A stretch of 64,000 bases of DNA from Cytobacillus praedii (GTDB lineage: Bacteria > Bacillota > Bacilli > Bacillales > Cytobacillaceae): assembly GCF_001439605.1 (NCBI RefSeq), contig NZ_LMBX01000009.1, positions 116,580-180,579 on the forward strand. The letters are read 5' to 3'. This document shows positions 44,780 to 53,668 of this stretch, piece after piece. The translations under genes were made by a program, and so were the position numbers. Each line of letters opens with the position of its first letter. Position 1 is the stretch's first letter. The notes beneath the pieces were generated by a model, which did no database searches, was not told the DNA's origin, and worked only from the letters and a program-made list of their open reading frames with translations.

Positions 44780-46426
44780 GTGAAAAAAAGACTATCGATC
44801 TTTTTTAGTATGTTGCTAGTTCTTAGCATGTTCCTTGCGGCTTGTGGCGGCAAAGACGGTGCTGACAGCGGCGAAAAAGGCGGCGACAAAGACGCTGGAA
44901 AATCTGATGTTCCGCAAGAATTAAGTGTTAATATTAATACTGAACCACCTTCCTTACATCCAGGATTAGCGAAAGACGCTACTTCCGGTACAGTTCTTCG
45001 TCAAACATTCGAAGGTTTAACACGTATTGGTGAAGATGGACAACCTCATGAAGCAGCAGCAGAAAAAATTGACATTTCTGAAGACCAAAAAGTTTACACG
45101 TTTACTTTACGTGATGCTACATGGTCTAATGGTGACCCTGTAACAGCAAAGGATTTCGAATATGCTTGGAAATGGGCATTAGATCCAAACAACCAATCTG
45201 AGTATGCATATCAGCTTTACTATATTAAAGGCGCTGAAGATGCAAACCTTAACGGTGGATCAATTGATGATGTAGGTGTTGTTGCAAAAGATGACAAAAC
45301 ACTTGAAGTTACATTAGCAAACCCAACTCCATTCTTCTTAGAATTAACAGCATTCTATACTTACCTGCCAATCAACAGCAAAATTGCTGAAGCAAATCCT
45401 GATTGGGCAAACGATGCAGGTGAAAACTATACATCTAACGGTCCTTTCGTTATGACTGAATGGTCTCACAGCGACAAAATTCTTCTTGAAAAGAATGAAA
45501 AGTATTGGGATGCAGACACTGTAAAATTAACTAACATTGAAATGATTATGATTAACGATCCAAATACAGAATTATCTATGTTTGATAACGGAGAGCTTGA
45601 TTGGGCTGGTGCACCAACTGGCGCACTTCCAACAGATGCAATGCAAGCGCTTAAAGATGAAGGCCGTTTAGTAACAAAATCAATTGCTGGTATTTACAAC
45701 TATAAGTTCAATACAACTGAAGGTCCTACTGCAAACGCTAATATCCGTAAAGCTTTAGCACATGCAATCAACCGTCAAGAAGTAATTGATAATATTCTTC
45801 AAGGTGAGCAATTACCGGCAATGGGTATCGTACCGCCGTCTATGTTCCCTGAAAACGAAAAGGGATATTTCCCTGATAATGATGTTGAAGCTGCAAAAGA
45901 ATTTTTACAAAAAGGTTTAGAAGAGCTTGGATATAAAGATCCTTCTGAGCTACCAGCTATCGTGCTTTCTTACAACACTTCAGAAGCACATCAAAAGATT
46001 GCTCAAGCAATTCAAGATATGTGGAAGAAAAACCTTGGTATCGAAGTTACTCTTGAAAACCAAGAGTGGGCTGTTTACCTAGATAAAGTACATTCTTTAG
46101 ATTATCAAGTAGCTCGTATGGGCTGGTTAGGTGACTTTAACGACGCAATTAACTTCCTAGAAATGTACCGTGACGCTGATGGCGGTAACAACGATACAGG
46201 CTGGGAAAGCAAAGAATTCCAAGATTTACTTGCTACATCTGCAACTGAAGGCGATCATGATGCTCGTCAACAAATGTTAAAAGATGCTGAAGCAGTATTC
46301 ATGGATGATATGCCAGTATTACCTATCTACTTCTATACAAACAACTGGGTACAAGCTGACAACTTAAAAGATGTAGTTGTTTCTGGTCTTGGTGATGTTC
46401 AGTACAAATGGGCACATTTTGAATAA
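44780..46426 (+). CDS. oppA: oligopeptide-binding lipoprotein OppA
   Basis: A 548-residue family 5 solute-binding protein. The signal peptide ends in the lipobox FLAAC (cysteine near residue 22) followed by a glycine- and aspartate-rich linker. The binding fold includes INTEPPSLHPGLAKDATSG, FTLRDATWSNGDPVTAKDFE and NIRKALAHAINRQEV. It captures oligopeptides, including competence and sporulation signalling peptides in B. subtilis. The GTG start follows AGGGGG. A strong hairpin directly after the gene would limit read-through and raise OppA relative to OppBCDF. Confidence 0.95.
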   Translation: MKKRLSIFFSMLLVLSMFLAACGGKDGADSGEKGGDKDAGKSDVPQELSVNINTEPPSLHPGLAKDATSGTVLRQTFEGLTRIGEDGQPHEAAAEKIDISEDQKVYTFTLRDATWSNGDPVTAKDFEYAWKWALDPNNQSEYAYQLYYIKGAEDANLNGGSIDDVGVVAKDDKTLEVTLANPTPFFLELTAFYTYLPINSKIAEANPDWANDAGENYTSNGPFVMTEWSHSDKILLEKNEKYWDADTVKLTNIEMIMINDPNTELSMFDNGELDWAGAPTGALPTDAMQALKDEGRLVTKSIAGIYNYKFNTTEGPTANANIRKALAHAINRQEVIDNILQGEQLPAMGIVPPSMFPENEKGYFPDNDVEAAKEFLQKGLEELGYKDPSELPAIVLSYNTSEAHQKIAQAIQDMWKKNLGIEVTLENQEWAVYLDKVHSLDYQVARMGWLGDFNDAINFLEMYRDADGGNNDTGWESKEFQDLLATSATEGDHDARQQMLKDAEAVFMDDMPVLPIYFYTNNWVQADNLKDVVVSGLGDVQYKWAHFE

Positions 46427-46442
46427 ACATAGCTAATAAACG

Positions 46443-46478
46443 AAAGGTATATGGGACACTAACGCCCCATATACCTTC
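46443..46478 (+). terminator. intercistronic hairpin after oppA
   Basis: GAAAGGTATATGGG pairs with CCCATATACCTTC across a loop. There is no long T run, so it likely acts as a partial terminator or RNA-stabilising hairpin. Confidence 0.7.
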
Positions 46479-46487
46479 GTTTCGGCT

Positions 46488-46620
46488 TTAGAGAAACTGT
46501 CTAGCTGCGAGTGGCAATGGCCAGAGTGCATAAGCTAATTCCTTTCCAAAGGAAAGTACACCTTTTGTAAGGAATTGACTTATGCTCATTGCCAAAGTTG
46601 TGTACTCTATGCTTTTCGTA
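46488..46620. repeat. dispersed palindromic repeat between oppA and oppB
   Basis: It begins ACTGTCTAGCTGCGAGTGGC, the reverse complement of the GCTAGACA tail seen at 48500 and 63861. CATAAGCTAATTCCTT (46530-46545) pairs with AAGGAATTGACTTATG, and GGCAATG pairs with CATTGCC further out, making a long imperfect stem. It therefore sits in the opposite orientation to the copy after oppC. Confidence 0.7.
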
Positions 46621-46641
46621 TTAAATAGGAGGTGTTTGTCA

Positions 46642-47577
46642 ATGGCAAAATATATTGGAAAGCGCTTACTGTACATGCTCATCTCATTATGGCTGATCAT
46701 TACAGCGACGTTTTTCTTCATGCGCATTGCACCGGGAAACCCATTTACTTCTGAGAAACAGCTGCCTCCCGAGATTGAAGCCAATCTGAATGCTCACTAT
46801 GGCTTGGATAAGCCTTGGTACGCACAATACGGGGACTATTTATTAAAGGTAGTGAAATGGGATTTCGGTCCATCATTTAAGTATAAAAGCCAAACAGTTA
46901 ATGATTTAATTAGTGAAGGGTTTCCTGTTTCATTTATTCTTGGGATGGAAGCGATCCTTCTAGCAGTTGCATTTGGTCTTATTTTAGGGATTATTGCTGC
47001 ATTAAAGCATAATAAGTGGCAGGATTACACGGCAATGATAATAGCGGTGGCAGGTATTTCCGTTCCATCCTTTATTATGGCAACATTTTTACAATATTTC
47101 CTTGCCATTAAAATGGGGATATTCCCAGTGGCACGTTTTGAAACATTTATGCACACCGTTCTGCCTGCATTGGCATTAGCTTCAACACCGATGGCGTTTA
47201 TTGCTCGTTTAACGCGTTCAAGTATGTTAGAAGTAATGAGCAATGATTATATTAAAACAGCGAAGGCAAAAGGTCTTAGCCAAGGGGTAATTACTGTAAA
47301 ACACGCGATCCGCAATGCTCTTTTACCTGTTGTAACGTATATGGGGCCATTAACTGCAGGGATTCTAACAGGAAGTTTCGTTATTGAAAGAATCTTTGGT
47401 ATCCCAGGTTTAGGTGCTCACTTTGTTACGAGTATAACTAACCGTGATTATACGGTTATTATGGGTGTGACAGTGTTCTATAGTATTATATTGCTCGCAT
47501 CTATTCTCCTTGTTGATATAGCATACGGAATTATCGACCCGCGCATCAAACTTGCTGGTGGGAAGAAAGGAGAGTAA
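46642..47577 (+). CDS. oppB: oligopeptide ABC transporter permease OppB
   Basis: A 311-residue permease with six predicted helices. [20 protein letters not shown] is the first, and the transport domain carries the coupling loop [20 protein letters not shown] and the [11 protein letters not shown] segment. AGGAGGTG supports the ATG at 46642; the upstream in-frame start at 46582 lies in the repeat. OppB and OppC form the channel for peptides delivered by OppA. oppC begins three bases after its stop. Confidence 0.95.
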   Translation: MAKYIGKRLLYMLISLWLIITATFFFMRIAPGNPFTSEKQLPPEIEANLNAHYGLDKPWYAQYGDYLLKVVKWDFGPSFKYKSQTVNDLISEGFPVSFILGMEAILLAVAFGLILGIIAALKHNKWQDYTAMIIAVAGISVPSFIMATFLQYFLAIKMGIFPVARFETFMHTVLPALALASTPMAFIARLTRSSMLEVMSNDYIKTAKAKGLSQGVITVKHAIRNALLPVVTYMGPLTAGILTGSFVIERIFGIPGLGAHFVTSITNRDYTVIMGVTVFYSIILLASILLVDIAYGIIDPRIKLAGGKKGE

Positions 47578-47580
47578 ATT

Positions 47581-48495
47581 ATGCAGATTTCGAAAGATAA
47601 ATTTCAACTTGTTGGTACAAAAATTTCAGAAGCTGAAAAAATTTCCAAACCAAGTCTTTCGTTCTGGAAAGACGTATTTATCCGATTCCGAAAAAACAAG
47701 CTTGCTATGTTTGGATTAGTATTATTAGCTATATTAATCTTTATGGCAATCTTTGGACCATATATGACTGAATATGATTATGCAACAAATGATTTAACGA
47801 ATAAAAACCAAGCACCATCTTCTGAGCACTGGTTTGGTACAGATGACCTTGGTCGTGATGTTTTCGCGCGTACATGGGAAGGTGCACGAATTTCGATCTT
47901 TATTGGGGTTGCTGCTGCACTGATCGATTTATTCATCGGTGTATTATGGGGCGGTATCTCAGGTTATAAAGGCGGACGCACGGACGAAATGATGATGCGC
48001 TTTGCAGACGTTCTTTACGGAGTTCCTTACCTTCTATTAGTAATCTTATTAATGGTCGTTCTAGGTCAAGGATTAGGAACGATGATTCTTGCTATGACAA
48101 TTACTGGCTGGATCAATATGGCCCGGATTGTCCGTGGGCAAGTATTATCGTTAAAGAGTCAAGAATATGTACTTGCATCAAAAACACTTGGTGCAAATAC
48201 AAGCCGAATTATGGCTAAACACTTAATTCCGAATTCAATGGCACCAATTCTTGTTACGATGACGTTAACAATTCCTAATGCTATTTTCACTGAAGCATTT
48301 TTAAGTTTTATTGGGTTAGGTTTAACACCTCCGCTTGCAAGCTGGGGAACGATGGCCAATGACGGGTTGCCTGCAATTCGATATTATCCATGGCGTCTAT
48401 TTTTCCCTGCTATCTTTATCAGTTTAACGATCTTTGCGTTTAATGTTGTTGGAGATGGCTTACGTGACGCATTAGACCCAAGACTTCGCAAATAA
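47581..48495 (+). CDS. oppC: oligopeptide ABC transporter permease OppC
   Basis: A 304-residue permease with an N-terminal cytoplasmic segment, a first helix (LAMFGLVLLAILIFMAIFGP) and five more. HWFGTDDLGRDVFARTWEGA is the OppC/DppC signature and ASKTLGANTSRIMAKHLIPN the ATPase-coupling loop. AAAGGAGAG precedes the ATG. A repeat element separates it from oppD, an unusual gap in an otherwise compact operon. Confidence 0.95.
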   Translation: MQISKDKFQLVGTKISEAEKISKPSLSFWKDVFIRFRKNKLAMFGLVLLAILIFMAIFGPYMTEYDYATNDLTNKNQAPSSEHWFGTDDLGRDVFARTWEGARISIFIGVAAALIDLFIGVLWGGISGYKGGRTDEMMMRFADVLYGVPYLLLVILLMVVLGQGLGTMILAMTITGWINMARIVRGQVLSLKSQEYVLASKTLGANTSRIMAKHLIPNSMAPILVTMTLTIPNAIFTEAFLSFIGLGLTPPLASWGTMANDGLPAIRYYPWRLFFPAIFISLTIFAFNVVGDGLRDALDPRLRK

Positions 48496-48499
48496 TTTG

Positions 48500-48628
48500 A
48501 AATGCGAAGGCGGCTAGCACTGGGGCGATATGCTTAAGGAAATTTGGCATGAAGACAATTCTTTAGTCTTCTTGTCAGTTTGACTTAAGATTTCGAGACC
48601 CTAGACGCCGTAGCTAGACAAGGGAGTG
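48500..48628. repeat. dispersed palindromic repeat between oppC and oppD
   Basis: GCGAAGGCGGCTAGCACTGG and CCCTAGACGCCGTAGCTAGA form imperfect outer arms. TGCTTAAG (near 48528) and CTTAAGAT pair inside, and GAAGAC/GTCTTC caps the stem. The tail GTAGCTAGACAAGGG is the same as GGAGCTAGACAAGGA at the window's right end, so these are family members. Confidence 0.7.
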
Positions 48629-48633
48629 AGAAT

Positions 48634-49701
48634 ATGGAAAAAATACTCGAAGTAAAAGATTTAGAAGTCTCATTCCAAACTTATGGAGGATCAGTAAAAG
48701 CGGTTCGTGGTGTAAGCTTTGACCTTCATAAGGGTGAGACACTTGCCATTGTTGGTGAATCAGGGTCTGGTAAGAGTGTGACATCCCAGACAATAATGAA
48801 ATTAATTCCAATGCCACCTGGCAAAATTACTGGCGGTCAAATTCTTTTCAATGGTGACGATATTGTTCCTAAAACGGAAAAGCAAATGGAAAAAATCCGT
48901 GGGAAAGAAATTAGCATGATTTTCCAAGATCCTATGACTTCTTTAAATCCAACGATGAAAATCGGTACACAGATTATGGAAGGCTTAATAAAACATCAAA
49001 ATATGTCTAAGCAGGCAGCAAAGACACGTGCAGTGGAACTGCTCAATCTTGTTGGGATTCCTATGCCAGAAAGACGTGTCAATCAATACCCGCATGAATT
49101 TTCAGGCGGTATGAGACAGCGTGCAATGATTGCGATTGCACTTGCAGCCAATCCTAAACTATTAATTGCCGATGAACCTACAACAGCATTGGACGTTACA
49201 ATCCAGGCACAAATTCTTGATTTAATGAAAGATTTGCAAAGCAAAATGGATACATCGATTATTTTCATTACTCATGACCTTGGTGTTGTTGCCAACGTTG
49301 CTGACCGTGTTGCAGTTATGTATGCGGGACAAATCGTTGAAATGGGTACGGTCGATGAAATTTTCTATGATCCACGCCATCCTTATACATGGGGATTATT
49401 AGCTTCCATGCCTAGTTTGGATAATGATAATAAAGCAGAGCTTGCGGCAATTCCTGGCACGCCGCCAGACCTAACAAACCCGCCTAAGGGCGATGCGTTT
49501 GCAGCAAGAAATCAATACGCACTTGCGATTGATTTTGAAGAAGAACCGCCAATGTATCAAATTTCTGAAACTCATTTTGCGAAAACTTGGCTTCTTCATC
49601 CAGACGCACCAAAGGTTGAACCGCCAGAAGCTGTTAAAAATCGCATGCGTCAATTATCCTCTACATTTGATCAAGCTGTCCTTGTGAAGGAGGGTAAATA
49701 A
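48634..49701 (+). CDS. oppD: oligopeptide ABC transporter ATPase OppD
   Basis: A 355-residue ATPase with Walker A GESGSGKSVTSQTIM, Q-loop SMIFQDPMTSLNPTM, signature FSGGMRQRAMIAIA and Walker [15 protein letters not shown]. The C-terminal extension (KGDAFAARNQYALAIDFEEE, then HFAKTWLLHPDAP) lacks the cysteines found in many homologues but matches the B. subtilis OppD pattern as I recall it. The ATG follows GGGAGTGAG, and oppF begins two bases after the stop. Confidence 0.95.
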   Translation: MEKILEVKDLEVSFQTYGGSVKAVRGVSFDLHKGETLAIVGESGSGKSVTSQTIMKLIPMPPGKITGGQILFNGDDIVPKTEKQMEKIRGKEISMIFQDPMTSLNPTMKIGTQIMEGLIKHQNMSKQAAKTRAVELLNLVGIPMPERRVNQYPHEFSGGMRQRAMIAIALAANPKLLIADEPTTALDVTIQAQILDLMKDLQSKMDTSIIFITHDLGVVANVADRVAVMYAGQIVEMGTVDEIFYDPRHPYTWGLLASMPSLDNDNKAELAAIPGTPPDLTNPPKGDAFAARNQYALAIDFEEEPPMYQISETHFAKTWLLHPDAPKVEPPEAVKNRMRQLSSTFDQAVLVKEGK

Positions 49702-49703
49702 TC

Positions 49704-50639
49704 ATGGCTGAAAAATTATTAGAAATTAAGAATTTAAAGCAGCATTTCCATGTTGGCAAAGGAAATACAGTAAAAGCTGTTGATGGAATTACGTTTGATA
49801 TATATAAAGGTGAAACACTAGGACTTGTAGGAGAATCCGGATGTGGAAAATCTACTACTGGCCGTACGATTATTCGCCTTTACGATGCAACGGATGGTCA
49901 AGTCCTTTTCAATGGAGAAGATGTTCATGGAAAAAAATCTGCAAAAGAATTGAAGAAATTCAATCGAAAAATGCAAATGATTTTCCAAGACCCTTATGCA
50001 TCTCTTAATCCAAGAATGACTGTTGCAGATATTATTGCTGAGGGCATTGATATTCATGGCCTAGCAAAAGATAAGAAAGAACGAATGGAAAAAGTTTATG
50101 AACTGTTAGAAACTGTTGGATTAAATAAGGAACATGCCAACCGTTATCCACATGAGTTTTCAGGTGGACAGAGACAGCGTATTGGGATTGCCCGTGCACT
50201 AGCTGTTGACCCAGATTTCATTATTGCTGATGAGCCAATATCTGCACTTGATGTGTCCATTCAGGCTCAGGTAGTCAACCTGATGAAAAAACTTCAACGT
50301 GAAAAGGGACTAACTTATCTATTTATTGCACATGATCTTTCAATGGTTAAATATATTAGTGATCGTATCGGTGTTATGTATTTCGGAAAGCTAGTTGAAC
50401 TTGCTTCTGCCGAAGATTTATATAACAACCCAATGCATCCATATACACGTTCATTGTTATCAGCGATTCCACTTCCAGATCCAGATACAGAGCGAACACG
50501 CAAGCGTGTATCATATGACCCGAAAGTGCATAATTATAGCGATAATGAACAGATTGAAATGCGTGAAATTGTACCAGGCCACTATGTTTATTGTTCTGAA
50601 AAAGAAGCGCAAACTTATAAAGCGCAATATGTAAAATAA
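49704..50639 (+). CDS. oppF: oligopeptide ABC transporter ATPase OppF
   Basis: A 311-residue ATPase. It has Walker [31 protein letters not shown], signature FSGGQRQRIGIARA and Walker B FIIADEPISALDVS. It pairs with OppD to drive peptide import. AAGGAGGG precedes the ATG. It is the last gene of the operon, closed by a terminator. Loss of Opp in B. subtilis impairs sporulation and competence, so this operon fits the competence-rich neighbourhood. Confidence 0.95.
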   Translation: MAEKLLEIKNLKQHFHVGKGNTVKAVDGITFDIYKGETLGLVGESGCGKSTTGRTIIRLYDATDGQVLFNGEDVHGKKSAKELKKFNRKMQMIFQDPYASLNPRMTVADIIAEGIDIHGLAKDKKERMEKVYELLETVGLNKEHANRYPHEFSGGQRQRIGIARALAVDPDFIIADEPISALDVSIQAQVVNLMKKLQREKGLTYLFIAHDLSMVKYISDRIGVMYFGKLVELASAEDLYNNPMHPYTRSLLSAIPLPDPDTERTRKRVSYDPKVHNYSDNEQIEMREIVPGHYVYCSEKEAQTYKAQYVK

Positions 50640-50644
50640 AAGAA

Positions 50645-50673
50645 GCGATCTCTTGAATGAGATCGTTTTTTTT
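50645..50673 (+). terminator. opp operon terminator
   Basis: GCGATCTC and GAGATCGT pair across a six-base loop, followed by eight T. Confidence 0.88.
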
Positions 50674-50706
50674 GTCTTACTACAGCTCCAATCTTCTCGC
50701 GGTAAC

Positions 50707-50756
50707 AAACAAGCTGGCTAGAAGGTTGAAGAACGGACCTTCCAGCCAGCTTGTTT
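50707..50756. terminator. large hairpin downstream of the opp terminator
   Basis: AAACAAGCTGG and CCAGCTTGTTT pair, with an inner GAAGGT/ACCTTC stem, spanning 50 bases. T residues flank both sides. It may be a second, bidirectional terminator or a small palindromic element. Confidence 0.65.
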
Positions 50757-50804
50757 TATCTTGTCGGGACTGTACAGCTGCCTACACTTTTGATTTTTAG
50801 GAAT

Positions 50805-50836
50805 AAAAAAGAGATGCTAAAGGATTGTAGCATCTC
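50805..50836 (-). terminator. terminator of the 61-residue membrane protein gene
   Basis: On the minus strand GAGATGCTA and TAGCATCTC pair across a loop, followed by TTTTTT. Confidence 0.85.
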
Positions 50837-50844
50837 CAAACAAT

Positions 50845-51030
50845 TTATTTCCTTTTTCCTCCGACTTGCTTCCAGCCAGACTGAATCTTTAAGGATTGAT
50901 CGACAAAGACAGAGCCTTTCTTTCCGCTGAAGAGCTTTTCGCCAATCCCGTTTGTAAGAACCCCTAATGTAGCCGTTAATCCAATGATAAGCAGTGCAAC
51001 AACTGTTAAATCAAATATGTATCCTCCCAT
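50845..51030 (-). CDS. small membrane protein (61 aa), unknown
   Basis: One hydrophobic helix near the N-terminus (IFDLTVVALLIIGLTATLGV) is followed by a basic soluble tail ending GWKQVGGKRK. GGGGG is six bases before the ATG, and a terminator follows the stop, so it is a complete monocistronic unit. I do not recognise a family. The positively charged tail predicts that the C-terminus faces the cytoplasm. It lies between opp and yjbC. Confidence 0.7.
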   Translation of the reverse strand: MGGYIFDLTVVALLIIGLTATLGVLTNGIGEKLFSGKKGSVFVDQSLKIQSGWKQVGGKRK

Positions 51031-51215
51031 GATAAACCCCCATCATTCTATTTTACAGCATAAATCTAGACTAAGAATGTGTACCACTTACTCTTATTGT
51101 AGTAGATGTTCCCATGTTTTTAAAGGGGGAAAATCCCGATTGGTGCATTTGATTATGAATTTTTCGTATGTTAAATTAATAAGATGTAAATTACTGACAG
51201 AAAAGGAGCAGAAAC

Positions 51216-51791
51216 ATGAATTGGTATGAAAAGCTTAATCAATATTTTCCTGTCGAGGAAATGAAATCAAAAGAGCATATGGAGACCCTTTTAAAGGAAC
51301 GTCCTGACATCTATCGTAAGGATGAAGGTCCTTATCATGTACTCATGTATGCAGAGCTTGAAAATTTTGTTTTCATTGATTACTTATATGTTTCTAAAGA
51401 ATCACGCGGGCAGGGGCTAGGTCATAAGCTGATAGAAAAGCTTAAGAAAAAGCAAAAACCAATTATCTTGGAAGTGGAGCCTGTTAATTATGAGGATACA
51501 GACACGGAAAAAAGGCTGCACTTTTACAAAAGGGAAGGGTTTGAGCATGCGAGTTCAATCGGTTACAGAAGACGTTCTCTCGCAACAAAGGAAATTAATG
51601 AAATGGAAATTCTATATTGGGCACCAAACAATGAAAGTGAAGAACTAGTCTTTAGTGCCATGCAAAAAACATATGAAATGATCCATACGTATCGTGATAC
51701 TCATTTTTATGGCGAATCCTATCAGCCTGTTGATGAAGTATTAACTTTCGAGGAAGATAAAGATACAAATAATATCTTAGATGAAATCTAA
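51216..51791 (+). CDS. yjbC: YjbC, GNAT-family acetyltransferase
   Basis: A 191-residue protein with a GNAT core. YLYVSKESRGQGLGHKLIEK contains the acetyl-CoA pyrophosphate-binding RGQGLG motif, and HFYKREGFEH is the typical downstream strand. An acidic C-terminal tail follows. In B. subtilis yjbC lies directly before spx, as here, and is stress-induced. Its substrate is unknown. AAAAGGAG precedes the ATG. A terminator after the stop indicates that spx also has its own promoter. Confidence 0.88.
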   Translation: MNWYEKLNQYFPVEEMKSKEHMETLLKERPDIYRKDEGPYHVLMYAELENFVFIDYLYVSKESRGQGLGHKLIEKLKKKQKPIILEVEPVNYEDTDTEKRLHFYKREGFEHASSIGYRRRSLATKEINEMEILYWAPNNESEELVFSAMQKTYEMIHTYRDTHFYGESYQPVDEVLTFEEDKDTNNILDEI

Positions 51792-51799
51792 GATTGCTG

Positions 51800-51830
51800 C
51801 ACAGCTATTCTTTTGAATGGCTGTGTTTTT
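51800..51830 (+). terminator. yjbC terminator
   Basis: CACAGCTATTC and GAATGGCTGTG pair with one mismatch, followed by TTTTT. Confidence 0.82.
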
Positions 51831-51930
51831 CATTTATGTAACGTGCAGGAGAAAGTTTAAATTTTTTTATAAAAAAATGAAACTTTTCGTTTCCTCATTC
51901 GTCTTATATTATAGGTTTACAAAATGAACA

Positions 51931-51945
51931 TTTGAATCATTATAA
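51931..51945. promoter_or_regulatory. PerR-like box before spx
   Basis: TTTGAATCATTATAA matches the PerR/Fur-type palindrome TTATAATNATTATAA at 13 of 15 positions. TTTACA at 51916 and a TATAAT at 51941-51946 make it overlap a possible promoter. In B. subtilis spx transcription is repressed by PerR, which supports the reading, although the site there is placed differently. Confidence 0.45.
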
Positions 51946-51978
51946 TGGGACAGCTTCTCGTTAATTGAAAAACATATA

Positions 51979-52005
51979 CCAAACTAGTTGGAATTGGTGT
52001 ATAAT
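51979..52005. promoter_or_regulatory. palindrome and -10 element upstream of spx
   Basis: CCAAACTAGTTGG is a near-perfect palindrome. It is followed by GAATTGGTGTATAATG with a perfect TATAAT at 52000-52005. CATATACCAA and TTGGTGTATA also form a wider inverted repeat around it. It looks like an operator over a promoter; the regulator is not identified. Confidence 0.4.
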
Positions 52006-52131
52006 GCTTAATATAAATTACTTATTTAAAGTAATTTTAATTTAAGATTAGCTCGTATGTTCATTAATAAACAAACCAAATTCTATATATTGCGATTTGA
52101 TACGTCAATAATGAAGGAGTGAAATTGTAAA

Positions 52132-52527
52132 ATGGTCACATTATACACTTCACCAAGTTGTACATCTTGCAGAAAAGCAAAATCATGGCTGGAAGAGCAT
52201 GATATCCCTTATAAAGAAAGAAATATTTTTTCAGAGCCGCTTTCGATTGAGGAAATTAAAGAAATTCTTCGCATGACTGAAGATGGAACAGATGAAATTA
52301 TTTCAACACGTTCAAAAATATTTCAAAAACTTGATGTGAATTTAGAAGCAATGCCATTGCAAAATCTTTTTGAGTTAATTAAGGAAAATCCAGGGTTGCT
52401 GCGTCGTCCCATCATTCTTGATGAAAAGCGTTTGCAGGTTGGATATAATGAAGATGAAATTAGACGTTTCCTTCCAAGAAAGGTTCGCACATTTCAGCTT
52501 CGAGAGGCACAGCGCTTAGTAAATTAA
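52132..52527 (+). CDS. spx: transcriptional regulator Spx
   Basis: A 131-residue ArsC-fold protein that binds the RNA polymerase alpha C-terminal domain and redirects transcription under disulfide stress. The redox switch is the CxxC at residues 10-13 ([11 protein letters not shown]). [10 protein letters not shown] and [19 protein letters not shown] contain the conserved polymerase- and sulfate-contact arginines. The C-terminal tail recognised by ClpXP is present. Length and sequence are typical for Bacillaceae Spx. Its adaptor SpxH is encoded 6.4 kb downstream and MecA next door. Confidence 0.97.
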   Translation: MVTLYTSPSCTSCRKAKSWLEEHDIPYKERNIFSEPLSIEEIKEILRMTEDGTDEIISTRSKIFQKLDVNLEAMPLQNLFELIKENPGLLRRPIILDEKRLQVGYNEDEIRRFLPRKVRTFQLREAQRLVN

Positions 52528-52606
52528 TGATAATTAAATACCTTAGCATAATTTACCTAGATTGTGTTCTTAAGTAAAAAGAATTACTTTCTTTCCAGCA
52601 TAAATT

Positions 52607-52638
52607 AGGCCTTCTTTCTGCGGATAGAAGGTCTTTTT
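52607..52638 (+). terminator. spx terminator
   Basis: AGGCCTTCT and AGAAGGTCT pair across a loop, then TTTTAC. It lies about 80 bases after the stop. The remaining 280 bases to mecA are AT-rich with no other gene. Confidence 0.78.
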
Positions 52639-52922
52639 ACTTTTGATAAGTTTTTAATTTGTGAAAGAGCCAAAACTTTGATAAAATACAATAAATTATA
52701 TGGGCATATAATGGTTTTTATAAAGTTGTGACATTTTCATTCCCTTTATACTCTTTTTGTCATAAAATAAATGTACAAGGTGCAATATCCATTACCTTCT
52801 TAAAAAGGGATAACCCTATATCGGAATGAGAATTAACAAACGTATATATGGGGAAATATTCCCTTCAAGTGCTTCTCTATACTGTAGAGGCAGTAACAAT
52901 TTCCAGAAGGGAGAGTTGCAAT

Positions 52923-53585
52923 ATGGAAATCGAACGTATTAACGATCACACAGTTAAATTTTATATTTCTTACGTTGATATAGAAGAACGTGGCTTTGAA
53001 CGTGATGAGATTTGGTATAATCGTGAACGAAGTGAAGAACTTTTTTGGGAAATGATGGATGAAGTTCATCAAGAAGAAGAATTTTCTGTTGAAGGTCCGC
53101 TTTGGATTCAAGTTCAAGCATTGGATAAGGGCTTGGAAATTCTAGTTACAAAAGCACAGCTTTCAAAAGATGGCCAAAAGCTAGAGCTGCCTGTATCTGA
53201 AGACAAGTTAAATCATCTACCGGTAGATGAGAGGATTGAAGATCTTCTAGACCAGCATTTCAACCCGGATATGGAAAATAATGAATTAGAGTATGAAGAA
53301 AATCTTGATTTTCTTCTTACATTTGCCGACTTTGAGGATCTAATCTCGCTTTCCAAACGTGGTGGTCTAGATGATATTCCTACGAAGTTATATTCTTTTG
53401 AAGGCAAATATTATTTACTTGTTGAGTTCTCTGAAGAGGAATTTGAAGAGGAAGATATTGATAACTTATTATCCATTCTATTAGAATATGGTGTTGAAAC
53501 ACAGAGAACCATTCATCTAATTGAAGAATACGGGAATAGAATCATGGATGAAAATGTTTTTGAACAAATAAGAAAGTACTTTTAA
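52923..53585 (+). CDS. mecA: adaptor protein MecA
   Basis: A 220-residue adaptor that delivers ComK, ComS and other targets to ClpC for ClpCP degradation and is required for ClpC hexamer assembly. The N-terminal target-binding domain starts MEIERINDHTVKFYISYVDI and contains the WYNRERSEELFWEMMDE stretch. An acidic linker follows, then the ClpC-binding C-terminal domain (FADFEDLISLSKR, YYLLVEFSEEEFEEED). GAAGGGAG fixes the ATG at 52923; the longer frame from 52848 has no site. It negatively controls competence, opposing Med here. Confidence 0.96.
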   Translation: MEIERINDHTVKFYISYVDIEERGFERDEIWYNRERSEELFWEMMDEVHQEEEFSVEGPLWIQVQALDKGLEILVTKAQLSKDGQKLELPVSEDKLNHLPVDERIEDLLDQHFNPDMENNELEYEENLDFLLTFADFEDLISLSKRGGLDDIPTKLYSFEGKYYLLVEFSEEEFEEEDIDNLLSILLEYGVETQRTIHLIEEYGNRIMDENVFEQIRKYF

Positions 53586-53589
53586 TTAG

Positions 53590-53624
53590 AAAAGCCGATT
53601 TCAATCTTGAAATCGGGCTTTTTT
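53590..53624 (+). terminator. mecA terminator
   Basis: AAAGCCGATTTCA and TGAAATCGGGCTTT pair nearly perfectly, followed by TTTT. Confidence 0.9.
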
Positions 53625-53668
53625 GCGAAAATAGAGAAAGTTAGAATTATTGATAGTAGGTGCAAAGG

